Assembly (NCBI GenBank): GCA_049653045.1
Contig: JBASFN010000029.1
Location: 1 to 12,697, forward strand
Direction of reading: 5' to 3'
DNA: 12,697 nt
From: UBA7657 sp049653045
GTDB lineage: Bacteria; Pseudomonadota; Alphaproteobacteria; Micavibrionales; Micavibrionaceae
Part shown: piece after piece, positions 1-6,769 of the stretch
How positions within the stretch are numbered: the stretch's first letter is position 1
Layout of the letters: each line of letters opens with the position of its first letter
Notes under the pieces: model-generated
Database searches by the model: none
What the model saw: the letters and a program-made list of their open reading frames with translations, nothing else
Told to the model about the DNA's origin: nothing
Made by a program: the position numbers and the translations under genes

Positions 1-13
1 GCTCAGGATGACA
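1..13. repeat. Partial copy of the dispersed palindromic repeat, cut by window edge
   Basis: The first 13 bases, GCTCAGGATGACA, match the outer end of the right arm of the long palindrome at 1331-1343 (GCTCGGGATGACG) at 11 of 13 positions. Like the full copy, which lies just past the map stop codon, this one sits a few dozen bases beyond the 3' end of a minus-strand gene (radC). I infer it is the visible end of a second, truncated or edge-cut copy. A chance match of this length is possible, so confidence is limited. Confidence 0.4.
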
Positions 14-57
14 AAAAGGGAATATTCAGTGTGCGTGTGAGAGTTACTTTTCATGCC

Positions 58-768
58 CTAGATTAAACCCTGATTCTTGAAACTGGAATACCCGTTTTTG
101 GAAATTATCACATGGTCGTGGATAAGAATATTGAACGGTTCGGCAGCGCGGATGATATTGCGCGTCATGTCGATGTCGGCCTGTGACGGGCGGGAATCGC
201 CGCTCGGGTGGTTGTGAACGAGGATGAGCGCGGTCGCGCCGAGTTCAATCGCCCGCTTCATAATTTCGCGGGGGTAGGCGGGGGCATGATCGACAGTGCC
301 GGAGCCAAGAATTTCATCGGCGATCATTTCGTTTTTCTTGCTGAGGAAAATAACGCGGAAATGTTCGCGGGTTTCGTGCGCCATGGTGGCGACGCAGTAA
401 TCCATCAACCGCGCCCATGAATTGAGGATCGGCTTTTTCATCAACTCGTTTTTCATGGCGCGGGTGGAAAGGGCGGTGATGGATTGAAGCGCAATGGCGG
501 TGTTTTCTTTTATGCCCTCGATTTTGACGAGTTCCTCCATCGGCGCGTTCATAATTTCGGCCAAGCCGCCAAAACGGGCAAGGAGGGTTTTGGCGAGGGG
601 TTTCACATCGCGCTGGGGAATAGCCAAAAACAAAACCAGTTCCAGCAATTCATAATCCGCCAGTGCCTCCGCACCATTCTCCGCAAACCGCTGCCGCAGC
701 CTGTCCCTGTGGCCGTGATAGTGGGGTTTTTCGGAAGGTTGGATTTTTGGATTGGGTTGCATTGGCAT
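58..768 (-). CDS. radC: RadC family protein (JAB/MPN domain, UPF0758)
   Basis: This 236-aa protein has the standard RadC architecture and length. The N-terminal part has the conserved HRDRLRQRF segment (residues 20-28) followed by a helix-hairpin-helix-like stretch (about 62-95, containing GGLAEI and IEGIKENTA). The C-terminal JAB/MPN metalloprotease-like domain carries E135 and the signature HNHPSGDSRPSQAD (185-198), so the putative zinc ligands H185, H187 and D198 are intact. The family was once linked to DNA repair, but that role is disputed and the biochemical function is unsettled. In many alphaproteobacteria radC directly follows map; here map is upstream on the same strand, but an extra membrane-protein gene and a palindrome lie between them. 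Two in-frame ATGs two codons apart (768 and 762) are possible starts, and neither has a strong Shine-Dalgarno. Family assignment is firm. Confidence 0.95.
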   Translation of the reverse strand: MPMQPNPKIQPSEKPHYHGHRDRLRQRFAENGAEALADYELLELVLFLAIPQRDVKPLAKTLLARFGGLAEIMNAPMEELVKIEGIKENTAIALQSITALSTRAMKNELMKKPILNSWARLMDYCVATMAHETREHFRVIFLSKKNEMIADEILGSGTVDHAPAYPREIMKRAIELGATALILVHNHPSGDSRPSQADIDMTRNIIRAAEPFNILIHDHVIISKNGYSSFKNQGLI

Positions 769-792
769 TTTTACTACAGCGTGTATGGATAT

Positions 793-1248
793 TTATTTGT
801 GTGAGATTATGTTTGTTGTAGGTATTCTAAAATCAGGCGGCACTTTATTTTCCAAATGGTATGATTTTTTGGTGATAAATGCGGGTGCAACTTTTATGTT
901 GATTATAATTACGATTATTGTCGCTGCGAGTACACCAAAAAAGATTGCAGAACTAAAGGGGTTGTGTGTTGCTTTTGGTGTCATTGAAGGCTTAAGAAGG
1001 CAGGTGATTTGTTGAAGTGGATTTAGAAAAAGAAAGAAAAAGACATCAAAAATAGTGAAATTTTCTCCGCTGTCTTCGAGGTGATTGTGAACGAGTGTTG
1101 TTACAGATATAAAAATAACTGTCCATATACATGCATAGAAAAATATTGTCATGCTCCATGCGGCAATGCCAAATGATATGACTAAAAAAGATGCGACACT
1201 TAAAAGGGTGGCGTATAGATCCTTGTCATTGTTTATCGGGTCGAACAT
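793..1248 (-). CDS. Hypothetical multi-pass membrane protein, AT-rich
   Basis: I do not recognise this 151-aa protein. It is very hydrophobic, with probable membrane segments at about residues 11-31, 32-54, 66-86 and 98-118, separated by a short polar loop (HNHLEDSGENF, 54-64) and ending in a basic, polar tail. The coding region is clearly more AT-rich than map and radC on either side, with many A/T third positions, which suggests a different origin or relaxed selection. It begins 20 bp left of the palindromic repeat and stops 24 bp before the radC start, so it sits within a gene pair that is usually adjacent in alphaproteobacteria. The ATG at 1248 is preceded by a purine-rich AGAGAGATT, a weak Shine-Dalgarno. 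The hydrophobic pattern makes this frame more convincing than the overlapping plus-strand frames. Confidence 0.6.
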   Translation of the reverse strand: MFDPINNDKDLYATLLSVASFLVISFGIAAWSMTIFFYACIWTVIFISVTTLVHNHLEDSGENFTIFDVFFFLFLNPLQQITCLLKPSMTPKATHNPFSSAIFFGVLAATIIVIIINIKVAPAFITKKSYHLENKVPPDFRIPTTNIISHK

Positions 1249-1267
1249 TTATTTAATCTCTCTCTAT

Positions 1268-1343
1268 CGTCATCCCGAGCGTAGTCGAGGGATCTTAAAT
1301 CTATCCATTCTATAAAGATCCCTCGGCTACGCTCGGGATGACG
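1268..1343. repeat. Long imperfect palindrome (29-bp arms, 18-nt loop)
   Basis: The left arm at 1268-1296 (starting CGTCATCCCGAGCGTAG) and right arm at 1315-1343 (ending CTACGCTCGGGATGACG) are reverse complements over 29 bp, with one mismatch that would be a G-U pair in RNA. The loop is 18 nt and AT-rich. The element lies immediately past the map stop codon. On the plus strand it is followed by eight Ts (1344-1351, overlapping the map stop), so it looks like an intrinsic terminator facing right, yet no plus-strand gene precedes it. On the minus strand it could act as a 3'-end stabiliser or factor-independent stop for map mRNA, although it lacks a U-run there. The match at the window's left edge suggests a dispersed intergenic repeat family. 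Confidence 0.85.
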
Positions 1344-1349
1344 TTTTTT

Positions 1350-2159
1350 TTAACTGTAAGGCGGTTTCGTATAGCCCTTCGGCGACAGGGTGAAAATCTC
1401 ATACCCCGTTTCCGTCACGGCCAGCGTGTGTTCAAACTGCGCCGAGAGCGAGCGATCCCGCGTTACGGCCGTCCAGCCATCGTTCAGGACTTTGGTTTCC
1501 CAGCTTCCGGCGTTTATCATGGGCTCTATCGTAAAGAACATGCCGGGGCGCATGATGGGTCCCGTGCCGCGCTCGCCGAAATGATTGACGGACGGATGCG
1601 CGTGAAACACGCGCCCCAACCCATGTCCGCAGAAATCGCGCACAACGGAAAACCGGTTTCCCTCGGCCAGTTTTTGAATCGCCGCGCCGATGTCGCCGAA
1701 ATGCGCGCCGGGTTTCACGACCTCGATCCCGGCCATCAGGCAGTCATAAGTTATATCGACGAGTTTGCGCGCCTTTACCGGGATGTCATCCCCGACCATA
1801 TACATGCGCGAGGAATCGCCATGCCAGCCGTCTAAAATTGTCGTCACATCGATATTCACGATGTCGCCGTTCACCAGTTTTTTATCGCCCGGAATGCCGT
1901 GGCACACAACATGGTTGATCGAGGTGCAGATAGATTTCGGAAAGCCCTTATAGTTCAGGGGGGCGGGGATCGCGCCGTTCTTCGTAATGAATTTATGGCA
2001 CAGGGTATTGAGTTCCTCGGTCGTCACACCCGGAACCACGTGCTCGGTAATCATATCCAGCGTTTCCGCGCAGAGCTTTCCGGCGCGGCGCATCCCTTCG
2101 AAATCGGCGGGGCTATGCAGCTCGATCCCATCATTTGTGAATTTATTGGCTTGTTTCAT
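1350..2159 (-). CDS. map: Type I methionine aminopeptidase
   Basis: This 269-aa protein removes the initiator methionine from nascent proteins in the cytoplasm. The pita-bread fold is recognisable throughout. The five metal ligands fall at D104 (VNIDVT), D115 (WHGDSS), H179 (FCGHGLG), E212 (TIEPM) and E243 (QFEHT), and the substrate-contact histidine is H87 (VCHGIPG). All residues expected for catalysis are present. Length matches the family (about 260-270 aa), so the ATG at 2159 is accepted although its upstream Shine-Dalgarno is weak. The gene is divergent from the CinA-like gene across an 87-bp spacer. Its TAA stop overlaps the T-run that flanks the palindrome. The downstream same-strand order map, membrane gene, radC resembles the alphaproteobacterial map-radC arrangement. 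Confidence 0.97.
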   Translation of the reverse strand: MKQANKFTNDGIELHSPADFEGMRRAGKLCAETLDMITEHVVPGVTTEELNTLCHKFITKNGAIPAPLNYKGFPKSICTSINHVVCHGIPGDKKLVNGDIVNIDVTTILDGWHGDSSRMYMVGDDIPVKARKLVDITYDCLMAGIEVVKPGAHFGDIGAAIQKLAEGNRFSVVRDFCGHGLGRVFHAHPSVNHFGERGTGPIMRPGMFFTIEPMINAGSWETKVLNDGWTAVTRDRSLSAQFEHTLAVTETGYEIFTLSPKGYTKPPYS

Positions 2160-2246
2160 GGCGTTAGCCTAGCACAGGCCGTTATGCGGGCGAAAGATGG
2201 GTTTTTTTGGCTTGCGTGGGCGGGGAGCTTGCATGAATATAGGGGG

Positions 2247-3023
2247 ATGAGCACAACAAATTCTGAAACTTTACGGGCGGCGGTCGTCGTGATCGGTAAC
2301 GAGGTGTTATCGGGTCGGACGCAGGACGCCAACACGCAGTTCATCGCCGGACAGTTGAACCAGCGCGGCATTGCCGTGGTCGAGGTGCGAATTGTTCCCG
2401 ATGTTGAGGTTAAAATTATAAAGGCGATCAATGAGTTACGCGGTGAAGTCGATTATGTATTCACCACAGGCGGGATCGGTCCAACGCATGATGACATCAC
2501 GGCGGACAGCATAGCCAAGGCGTTTGGTGTGGGGCTGGTGACGCACCCGGATGCACTCCGCGTGATGGAGGATCACTACGGGACGAAGGATTTATCGCCG
2601 CCGCGCCTCAAAATGGCGATGATCCCGGACGGGGCGTCGTTGATCTTGAACCCTGTGTCGGGTGCGCCGGGCTTTGCCATGGGGAATGTTTATGTCATGG
2701 CGGGCGTGCCGCGCATTATGCAAGGGATGCTGGAGAATATTCTACCCCTGCTGCGCGAGGGGGCGCAGATTTTGACCAACACTGTTGCCTGCAGCCTGCG
2801 CGAGAGCGAGATTGCGGCGCGGCTGACGGAGATTCAGAATGATTATTCCGATGTGGACATCGGCAGCTATCCGCAATACAGACAGGGGCCGCATAATCTC
2901 AGCCTCGTTTTGCGCTCCACCAATGCGGCGCGGCTAAAGCAAGCAACACGCAAGGTAATGGATATGATCCGCGATCTGGGCGACGAACCTTCGACTCTCG
3001 GCCTTCAGGCGGAGATTGAGTAG
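2247..3023 (+). CDS. CinA N-terminal-like / molybdopterin-binding domain protein
   Basis: This 258-aa protein has the MoaB/MogA-like MoCF_biosynth fold of the competence/damage-inducible protein A family (COG1058). It shows the early motif VIGNEVLSGRTQDAN (15-29) and the phosphate-binding TTGGIGPTHDD (73-83), followed by a family-like second half with NPVSGAPGF and MAGVPRIM. It lacks the C-terminal PncC amidase domain found in full CinA proteins, so it belongs to the short, single-domain group, whose substrate is not established. The frame stays open far upstream, antisense to map, but homology begins at ATG 2247. The AGGGGG there abuts the start codon, too close for normal Shine-Dalgarno spacing, so initiation may be leaderless or begin at TTG 2229. 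Its stop is only 3 bp from the stop of convergent rimK. Confidence 0.88.
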   Translation: MSTTNSETLRAAVVVIGNEVLSGRTQDANTQFIAGQLNQRGIAVVEVRIVPDVEVKIIKAINELRGEVDYVFTTGGIGPTHDDITADSIAKAFGVGLVTHPDALRVMEDHYGTKDLSPPRLKMAMIPDGASLILNPVSGAPGFAMGNVYVMAGVPRIMQGMLENILPLLREGAQILTNTVACSLRESEIAARLTEIQNDYSDVDIGSYPQYRQGPHNLSLVLRSTNAARLKQATRKVMDMIRDLGDEPSTLGLQAEIE

Positions 3024-3026
3024 ATT

Positions 3027-3983
3027 TTAACTCGCCAGTTTTTGCACGCCGCGTGCCTTTTTCGTCCGGCGGCTTTTGACCTGTTTTTCGATGTGCTCGA
3101 TCATCAGCCCGGCGATGTTAATGCCGGTTGCGCCCTCGACGCCCTCCAAGCCCGGTGATGAATTGACCTCCAGCACTTTCGAGCCGTCTTTGGATCGGAT
3201 CAAATCGACACCCGCAACCTTCAGGCCAATAGCCTTGGCCGATTTCAGCGCAAGCCGCCGTTCCGCCGCCGTGATCGTAACGGGCAATCCTTTGCCACCC
3301 AGATGGAGGTTAGCGCGGAATTCACCCTTGGCAGCGCAGCGTTCCATTGTTGCAACGACGCGGTCGCCGATGACAAAGCATCGCAGGTCGCGGCCTTTGG
3401 CCTCCTTGATAAATTCCTGCACGAGGATGTTAGCCTTGAGGCTTTTGAAGGCGTTGATAAAATTTTCTGCGGCCTTGTCCGTTTCGGCGAGAACAACACC
3501 GACACCTTGCGTCCCCTCCAGAAGTTTAATAACGAGAGGCGCACCGCCGACCATTTTAATCAGGTCTTTGGTATCAAGCGGTGAGTTAGCAAACCCCGTG
3601 CGCGGGATGTTGATATTCTCGCTGCACAGCATTTGCAGGGTGCGGAGTTTATCCTGGGCGCGGCCGATCGAGATAGGACCGTTCAGGCAATAAGAGCCTT
3701 GCATTTCAAACTGGCGCAGGACGGCCATGCCGTAAAAGGTGAGGGAGGGACGCACACGCGGGATCACGGCGTCAAAGCGTTGCAGGATTTCTCCGCCGCG
3801 ATAATGAATTTCCGGTTTGCGCGCCGTGATGTCCATGTAACAGTTGCGGATGGAGATGAAATGCATTTCATGGCCACGGTCGCGCCCGGCCTCGATCAAC
3901 CGTCTGTTGGAATAAAGATCAGGATCGGTCGCCAGTACGGCGATTTTCAGGGGCTTTTCTTTTGCAGGGCTTTTCGTTTTCAA
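3027..3983 (-). CDS. rimK: Ribosomal protein S6 L-glutamate ligase RimK
   Basis: This 318-aa ATP-grasp enzyme closely resembles E. coli RimK, which adds glutamate residues to the C-terminus of ribosomal protein S6. Visible landmarks are the N-terminal SNRRLIEAGRDRGH (25-38), HFDAVIPR-like FDAVIPRVRPSLTFYG (70-85), K153, the glycine-rich loop LLEGTQGVGVV (154-164), VQEFIKEAKGRDLR (188-201) and the metal-binding D260 and LEVNSSPGLEG (271-281, with E272 and N274). Compared with E. coli RimK it has about eleven extra N-terminal residues and a basic C-terminal tail. The start codon is TTG at 3983: its TTGA overlaps the TGA stop of the upstream rimB-like gene by 4 nt, and a GGAGA lies about 8 nt upstream. 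This is a textbook translational-coupling junction. It is the last gene of the four-gene minus-strand run. Confidence 0.95.
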   Translation of the reverse strand: MKTKSPAKEKPLKIAVLATDPDLYSNRRLIEAGRDRGHEMHFISIRNCYMDITARKPEIHYRGGEILQRFDAVIPRVRPSLTFYGMAVLRQFEMQGSYCLNGPISIGRAQDKLRTLQMLCSENINIPRTGFANSPLDTKDLIKMVGGAPLVIKLLEGTQGVGVVLAETDKAAENFINAFKSLKANILVQEFIKEAKGRDLRCFVIGDRVVATMERCAAKGEFRANLHLGGKGLPVTITAAERRLALKSAKAIGLKVAGVDLIRSKDGSKVLEVNSSPGLEGVEGATGINIAGLMIEHIEKQVKSRRTKKARGVQKLAS

Positions 3984-4453
3984 AACAGTTTCTCCGGTTT
4001 TTTAATTTTACCCAGCAGGAATGATCGGGCAGGGTCTACCACAAAACGGGCTTTTCTCAAAGCTTCTCGTCCTAATAACATACGGAAATTCATATTGTGA
4101 CGGGAGGTCAATGTCAGTTCGGCATCGATGCTGACGGAGCCGAACGTCAGAGCCGTCAAGATAACGGGTCTTAATTCCCGTTCACCGTTGGAACTGGTGA
4201 TTGTTCTGTTTTCAACGAGGGGGGCTTCGCAGACCCGGTATAATTTCTTGTCGCGCTGGAGCGGGTGGATTTTAAAGCGGACAAAGGGAATATTGTGCCG
4301 GATATAGGTTTCAATGTCATAGGCATGCAGAGCCGATGTTTTTGCGCCGGTATCGATTTTTGCCTTGACCGCAGGCAGATTAAGATCGGGCAGGGAACAC
4401 CACTCTTCCCAGCCGATTGTTATTTTCGGTTTTTTAACAGCGATTTTAGCCAT
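3980..4453 (-). CDS. rimB: RimB-like retropepsin-fold protease (ATP-dependent zinc protease family)
   Basis: This 157-aa protein belongs to the family annotated as putative ATP-dependent zinc protease (PF05618), whose members have a retropepsin-like fold. The active-site triad D34-T35-G36 sits in KIDTGAKTSALHA (32-44). The second conserved block is NMNFRMLLGREAL (120-132), followed by FVVDPARSFLLG (137-148). In Pseudomonas, RimB of this family works with RimK and RimA on glutamylated S6. The rimB name rests on that family and on direct linkage to rimK, not on any specific evidence here. No RimA-like small gene is seen. The start at 4453 overlaps the end of the M42 peptidase gene by 34 nt and has only a weak Shine-Dalgarno, so it probably depends on translational coupling. 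The stop overlaps the rimK start. Confidence 0.88.
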   Translation of the reverse strand: MAKIAVKKPKITIGWEEWCSLPDLNLPAVKAKIDTGAKTSALHAYDIETYIRHNIPFVRFKIHPLQRDKKLYRVCEAPLVENRTITSSNGERELRPVILTALTFGSVSIDAELTLTSRHNMNFRMLLGREALRKARFVVDPARSFLLGKIKKPEKLF

Positions 4454-5556
4454 GATGTCTTCACGGTCGAGTGTAACGGCAACGGGTCGTCAATCAAGAT
4501 GTTTTTCAGAAAATGGAAATAATTGTGAATGGCCTGACGGCTCGTGGTTTCGTTTGACGTATGGTACATCATGGTTGGGATCTGGATTGTCGCGCCGCTC
4601 CATCTTTTCCGTGTGTTCTGGATAAGGCGGCCAAGCTCGGTCGATCCCAGTTGATGAATTTTTTTCCCCTTGGCGATTAAGGTTTCGTCTTTGACTTGAA
4701 AAGGAATCTCCATCACGCTGCACCGGGTTTTCAGAGCTGTCACAAGGGCGGGGTTGAATTTCGCGCTCATGTCCCGGTTGCGGAAAACGACGATGCCGTC
4801 GTCGATGGGTTTTGCATCTGTAAAGGGCGACGTGTCGATGACAAGCAGCGTTTTATTTTCCGTCCGCGTTTTTTTCAGCCATGCGGCGAGATGTATCCAG
4901 CTTTTGCCGATTTCCTCTTCGCAGGAAAATAAAGTCGTCCCCTGAAATCCTTTTTTATAAAGGGCGTAGATAACGCCGAGCGAAATAGCATTGTCGATCT
5001 GGCCTTTCAAATAGCCGTCTTGCTCCCTCGTGGTGCGGGCATAGGCGATGGGTGTATCGTGGCGCACCGTTTTCATGCCCTGGATATAAAACAGCGCTTC
5101 TCCCATCAGCATCAAGGGATGACAGACCTCGATGACGCCTTCGCCGAGTTTTTCGCCTGTGTTCTGGTCATAGGCGAGAACGGTTTCTCCGGCGAAGCGT
5201 TTGCCGAGGCTCTCCAATTCCTTGCGCGAGGCGCGGTTGGTTTCGCCGTATTTGATTTCCTTGATATATTGCGCGGCGTAGGCATATTCACCCTTGCCGA
5301 GGCTGATGAGGCCGTGGCGGTCGATATGGGCGCAGATGATGCCGGAGTCCGGCTTGCTGCCGTGGACTTCGAGCAGGCCATTATGGTGGATTGCGATCAT
5401 GCCTATTTTTTCAAAATCTTTTTGCAGGTAGCGCATGAAATTTTTTTCATAGCCAACCACGGACGGCACGGACAAATAGTCCATGGTCTTGGCGATGATC
5501 GTCTCGATGTCGTTGAAACCGGTGGTGAGTATTTTTTCTTGTGCGCCGGGAAGCAT
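4420..5556 (-). CDS. M42-family (clan MH) metallo-aminopeptidase
   Basis: This 378-aa protein fits the M42 glutamyl/deblocking aminopeptidase family, which use two metal ions and usually form large cytoplasmic oligomers. The expected metal and catalytic residues appear in order and with family-like spacing: H77 and D79 (CAHIDRHG), bridging D188 (QIDNAISLG), catalytic/metal E213-E214 (SCEEEIG), D241 (VIDTSP) and a final H332 (MMYHTSNET). The N-terminal part resembles the usual opening (SVPSVVGYEKNF, 29-40). Length is slightly above the common 340-360 aa because of a C-terminal extension after about residue 350. It follows the AI-2E gene by 13 bp and overlaps rimB by 34 bp. Some M42 members cleave N-terminal Glu/Asp, an interesting match to a RimK operon, but substrate preference cannot be read here. 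Confidence 0.85.
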   Translation of the reverse strand: MLPGAQEKILTTGFNDIETIIAKTMDYLSVPSVVGYEKNFMRYLQKDFEKIGMIAIHHNGLLEVHGSKPDSGIICAHIDRHGLISLGKGEYAYAAQYIKEIKYGETNRASRKELESLGKRFAGETVLAYDQNTGEKLGEGVIEVCHPLMLMGEALFYIQGMKTVRHDTPIAYARTTREQDGYLKGQIDNAISLGVIYALYKKGFQGTTLFSCEEEIGKSWIHLAAWLKKTRTENKTLLVIDTSPFTDAKPIDDGIVVFRNRDMSAKFNPALVTALKTRCSVMEIPFQVKDETLIAKGKKIHQLGSTELGRLIQNTRKRWSGATIQIPTMMYHTSNETTSRQAIHNYFHFLKNILIDDPLPLHSTVKTSWLKSLLKNRK

Positions 5557-5569
5557 GATTTTATGAAGC

Positions 5570-6574
5570 CTAAATTAGTTTCCTTGAGGCGAGTTCATCC
5601 TTAAGGTAGGCGTAATAAATCGGTGCGGCCAGAAGGCCGTTTAATCCGAAGGCTGATTCCATGACCAGCATCGCAATCAGAATTTCCCATGCGCGGGCGC
5701 GAATTTGCGTGCCGATAATGTGGGCGTTCATAAAATATTCCAGCTTGTGGATCACGACAAGATAGACAAGCGAGGCCACGGCCACCATCGGCGAGACGCT
5801 AAGGGCGATGAGGGTGATAACCGTGTTGGAAATAAGATTGCCGATGATGGGCAGCAATCCGGCAAAAAACGTCACGGCGATCATCGTCGATGTCAGGGGC
5901 AGGTGCGTGCCCATCAGGGGCAGGATAATGACAAGAAAAATGGAGGTCATAAACGTATTGAGAGCCGAGATTCTGACTTGTGAAAAGACAATGCGCTTGA
6001 ACGCGTTCCCGAGCATATCAATGCGGTCGCTTAAGGCCTTGGAAACCGGGCCTTTGAATTCCTGGAATCCGGGGTTCAACGCGATCATGCCGCCGATCAC
6101 CATGCCGATGATGAGGTGAATGAATACAATTCCGGCTTCCTTGCCGACGATGCTGACATGGATAGCGTTTTCACGCAGCCAGAGCGAGGCCTTAAGTTGC
6201 CAGTCTTCGATATTGGCCGGGAGATATTGTTGTGCCCATGCGGGCAGGTAGGCGCGCCCGGTGTCGATCACGTCGGCCATTTTCTGGAGGAGAATGACAA
6301 AGCTTTCCGGCCCCTTGTTGATGGCCTTAAGAAATTCCATGGTTGCCAGCCCGAAAGCGGCAATAACCAGGACGGCCAGAATCGCAACCAGAAAAACCTT
6401 GCCGTTGAACAGGATAACCCCAAGCTTGCCCAGATTGCGGGCGCCGAATTCAACGAGGTGATAGACCAGTAAACCGCCAAGCAAGACCGGGATCAGGTGA
6501 AGCTGGATCACCCCGACCAGCGAGATCAAAATGGCCGTCAGGACTGCGAGATCGACTTTTTTACTATAGGTCAT
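5570..6574 (-). CDS. AI-2E family transporter (PF01594 membrane protein)
   Basis: This 334-aa inner-membrane protein has the AI-2E family transporter pattern: two N-terminal membrane segments (about 8-42), one at about 58-78, a polar segment (about 85-142), then a C-terminal cluster of helices from about 147 to 320. Family-typical stretches are AGLLPIIGNLISN (238-250), GTQIRARAWEILI (288-300) and AAPIYYAYLKDEL (316-328). Proteins of this family have been implicated variously in autoinducer-2 export and sodium-proton exchange, and the substrate here is unknown. The ATG at 6574 has a GGGAG about 8 nt upstream, a good ribosome-binding site. It appears to be the first gene of the run continuing through the M42 peptidase, rimB and rimK. 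It starts 50 bp after the tRNA with no clear terminator between, so partial co-transcription with the tRNA is possible. Confidence 0.92.
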   Translation of the reverse strand: MTYSKKVDLAVLTAILISLVGVIQLHLIPVLLGGLLVYHLVEFGARNLGKLGVILFNGKVFLVAILAVLVIAAFGLATMEFLKAINKGPESFVILLQKMADVIDTGRAYLPAWAQQYLPANIEDWQLKASLWLRENAIHVSIVGKEAGIVFIHLIIGMVIGGMIALNPGFQEFKGPVSKALSDRIDMLGNAFKRIVFSQVRISALNTFMTSIFLVIILPLMGTHLPLTSTMIAVTFFAGLLPIIGNLISNTVITLIALSVSPMVAVASLVYLVVIHKLEYFMNAHIIGTQIRARAWEILIAMLVMESAFGLNGLLAAPIYYAYLKDELASRKLI

Positions 6575-6623
6575 TCAAAAACTCCCGGGCGGCCAATAAT
6601 CTTCTGTTTGTTATCGAAATAAA

Positions 6624-6700
6624 TGGTGGGCCCGGAGGGACTTGAACCCCCGACCAATCCGTTATGAGCGGACTGCTCTAACCAACTGAGCTACAGGCCC
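6624..6700 (-). tRNA. tRNA with CAT anticodon, probably tRNA-Ile2 (lysidine type)
   Basis: A complete 77-nt cloverleaf reads on the minus strand from 6700 to 6624, with an encoded CCA end. The acceptor stem is GGGCCTG paired with CGGGCCC (one G-T wobble). The D-arm is GCTCAGTTGGTTAGAGC, the anticodon stem is GTCCG/CGGAT around loop CTCATAA, giving CAT, and the T-arm is GGGGGTTCAAGTCCCTC. CAT could mean elongator Met, initiator Met or Ile2. The GGGCCTG acceptor resembles alphaproteobacterial tRNA-Ile, and the TTGGTCG after the anticodon stem is typical of Ile2, so I favour tRNA-Ile2 modified by TilS. Position 1 pairs with 72, which argues against an initiator. The gene identity is certain; the amino-acid identity is moderately supported. 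Confidence 0.93.
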
Positions 6701-6748
6701 ATCCAAGGGCACAGGAAACAGAAATCCCGCCCCAAAATCAATACATTA

Positions 6749-6767
6749 TTTCCCTTGGGAAGGGAAA
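6749..6767 (-). terminator. Perfect 8-bp hairpin after the exported-protein gene
   Basis: TTTCCCTT and AAGGGAAA form a perfect 8-bp stem with a 3-nt loop, 3 bp beyond the TGA stop of the 6770-7393 gene and upstream of the tRNA. On the minus strand the stem is followed by TAATGTATTGATTTT, which is T-rich but not a clean U-run. It may therefore be a weak terminator or a 3'-end stabilising hairpin. Confidence 0.5.
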
Positions 6768-6769
6768 CA

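Noticed and set aside
752..1015. Plus-strand hydrophobic frame between radC and map
   Set aside because: It overlaps the better minus-strand membrane-protein gene, begins inside radC, and has no ribosome-binding site.
1899..2246. Long 5' extension of the CinA-like frame antisense to map
   Set aside because: The extension translates the reverse of map with no family similarity. Homology starts at the ATG at 2247.
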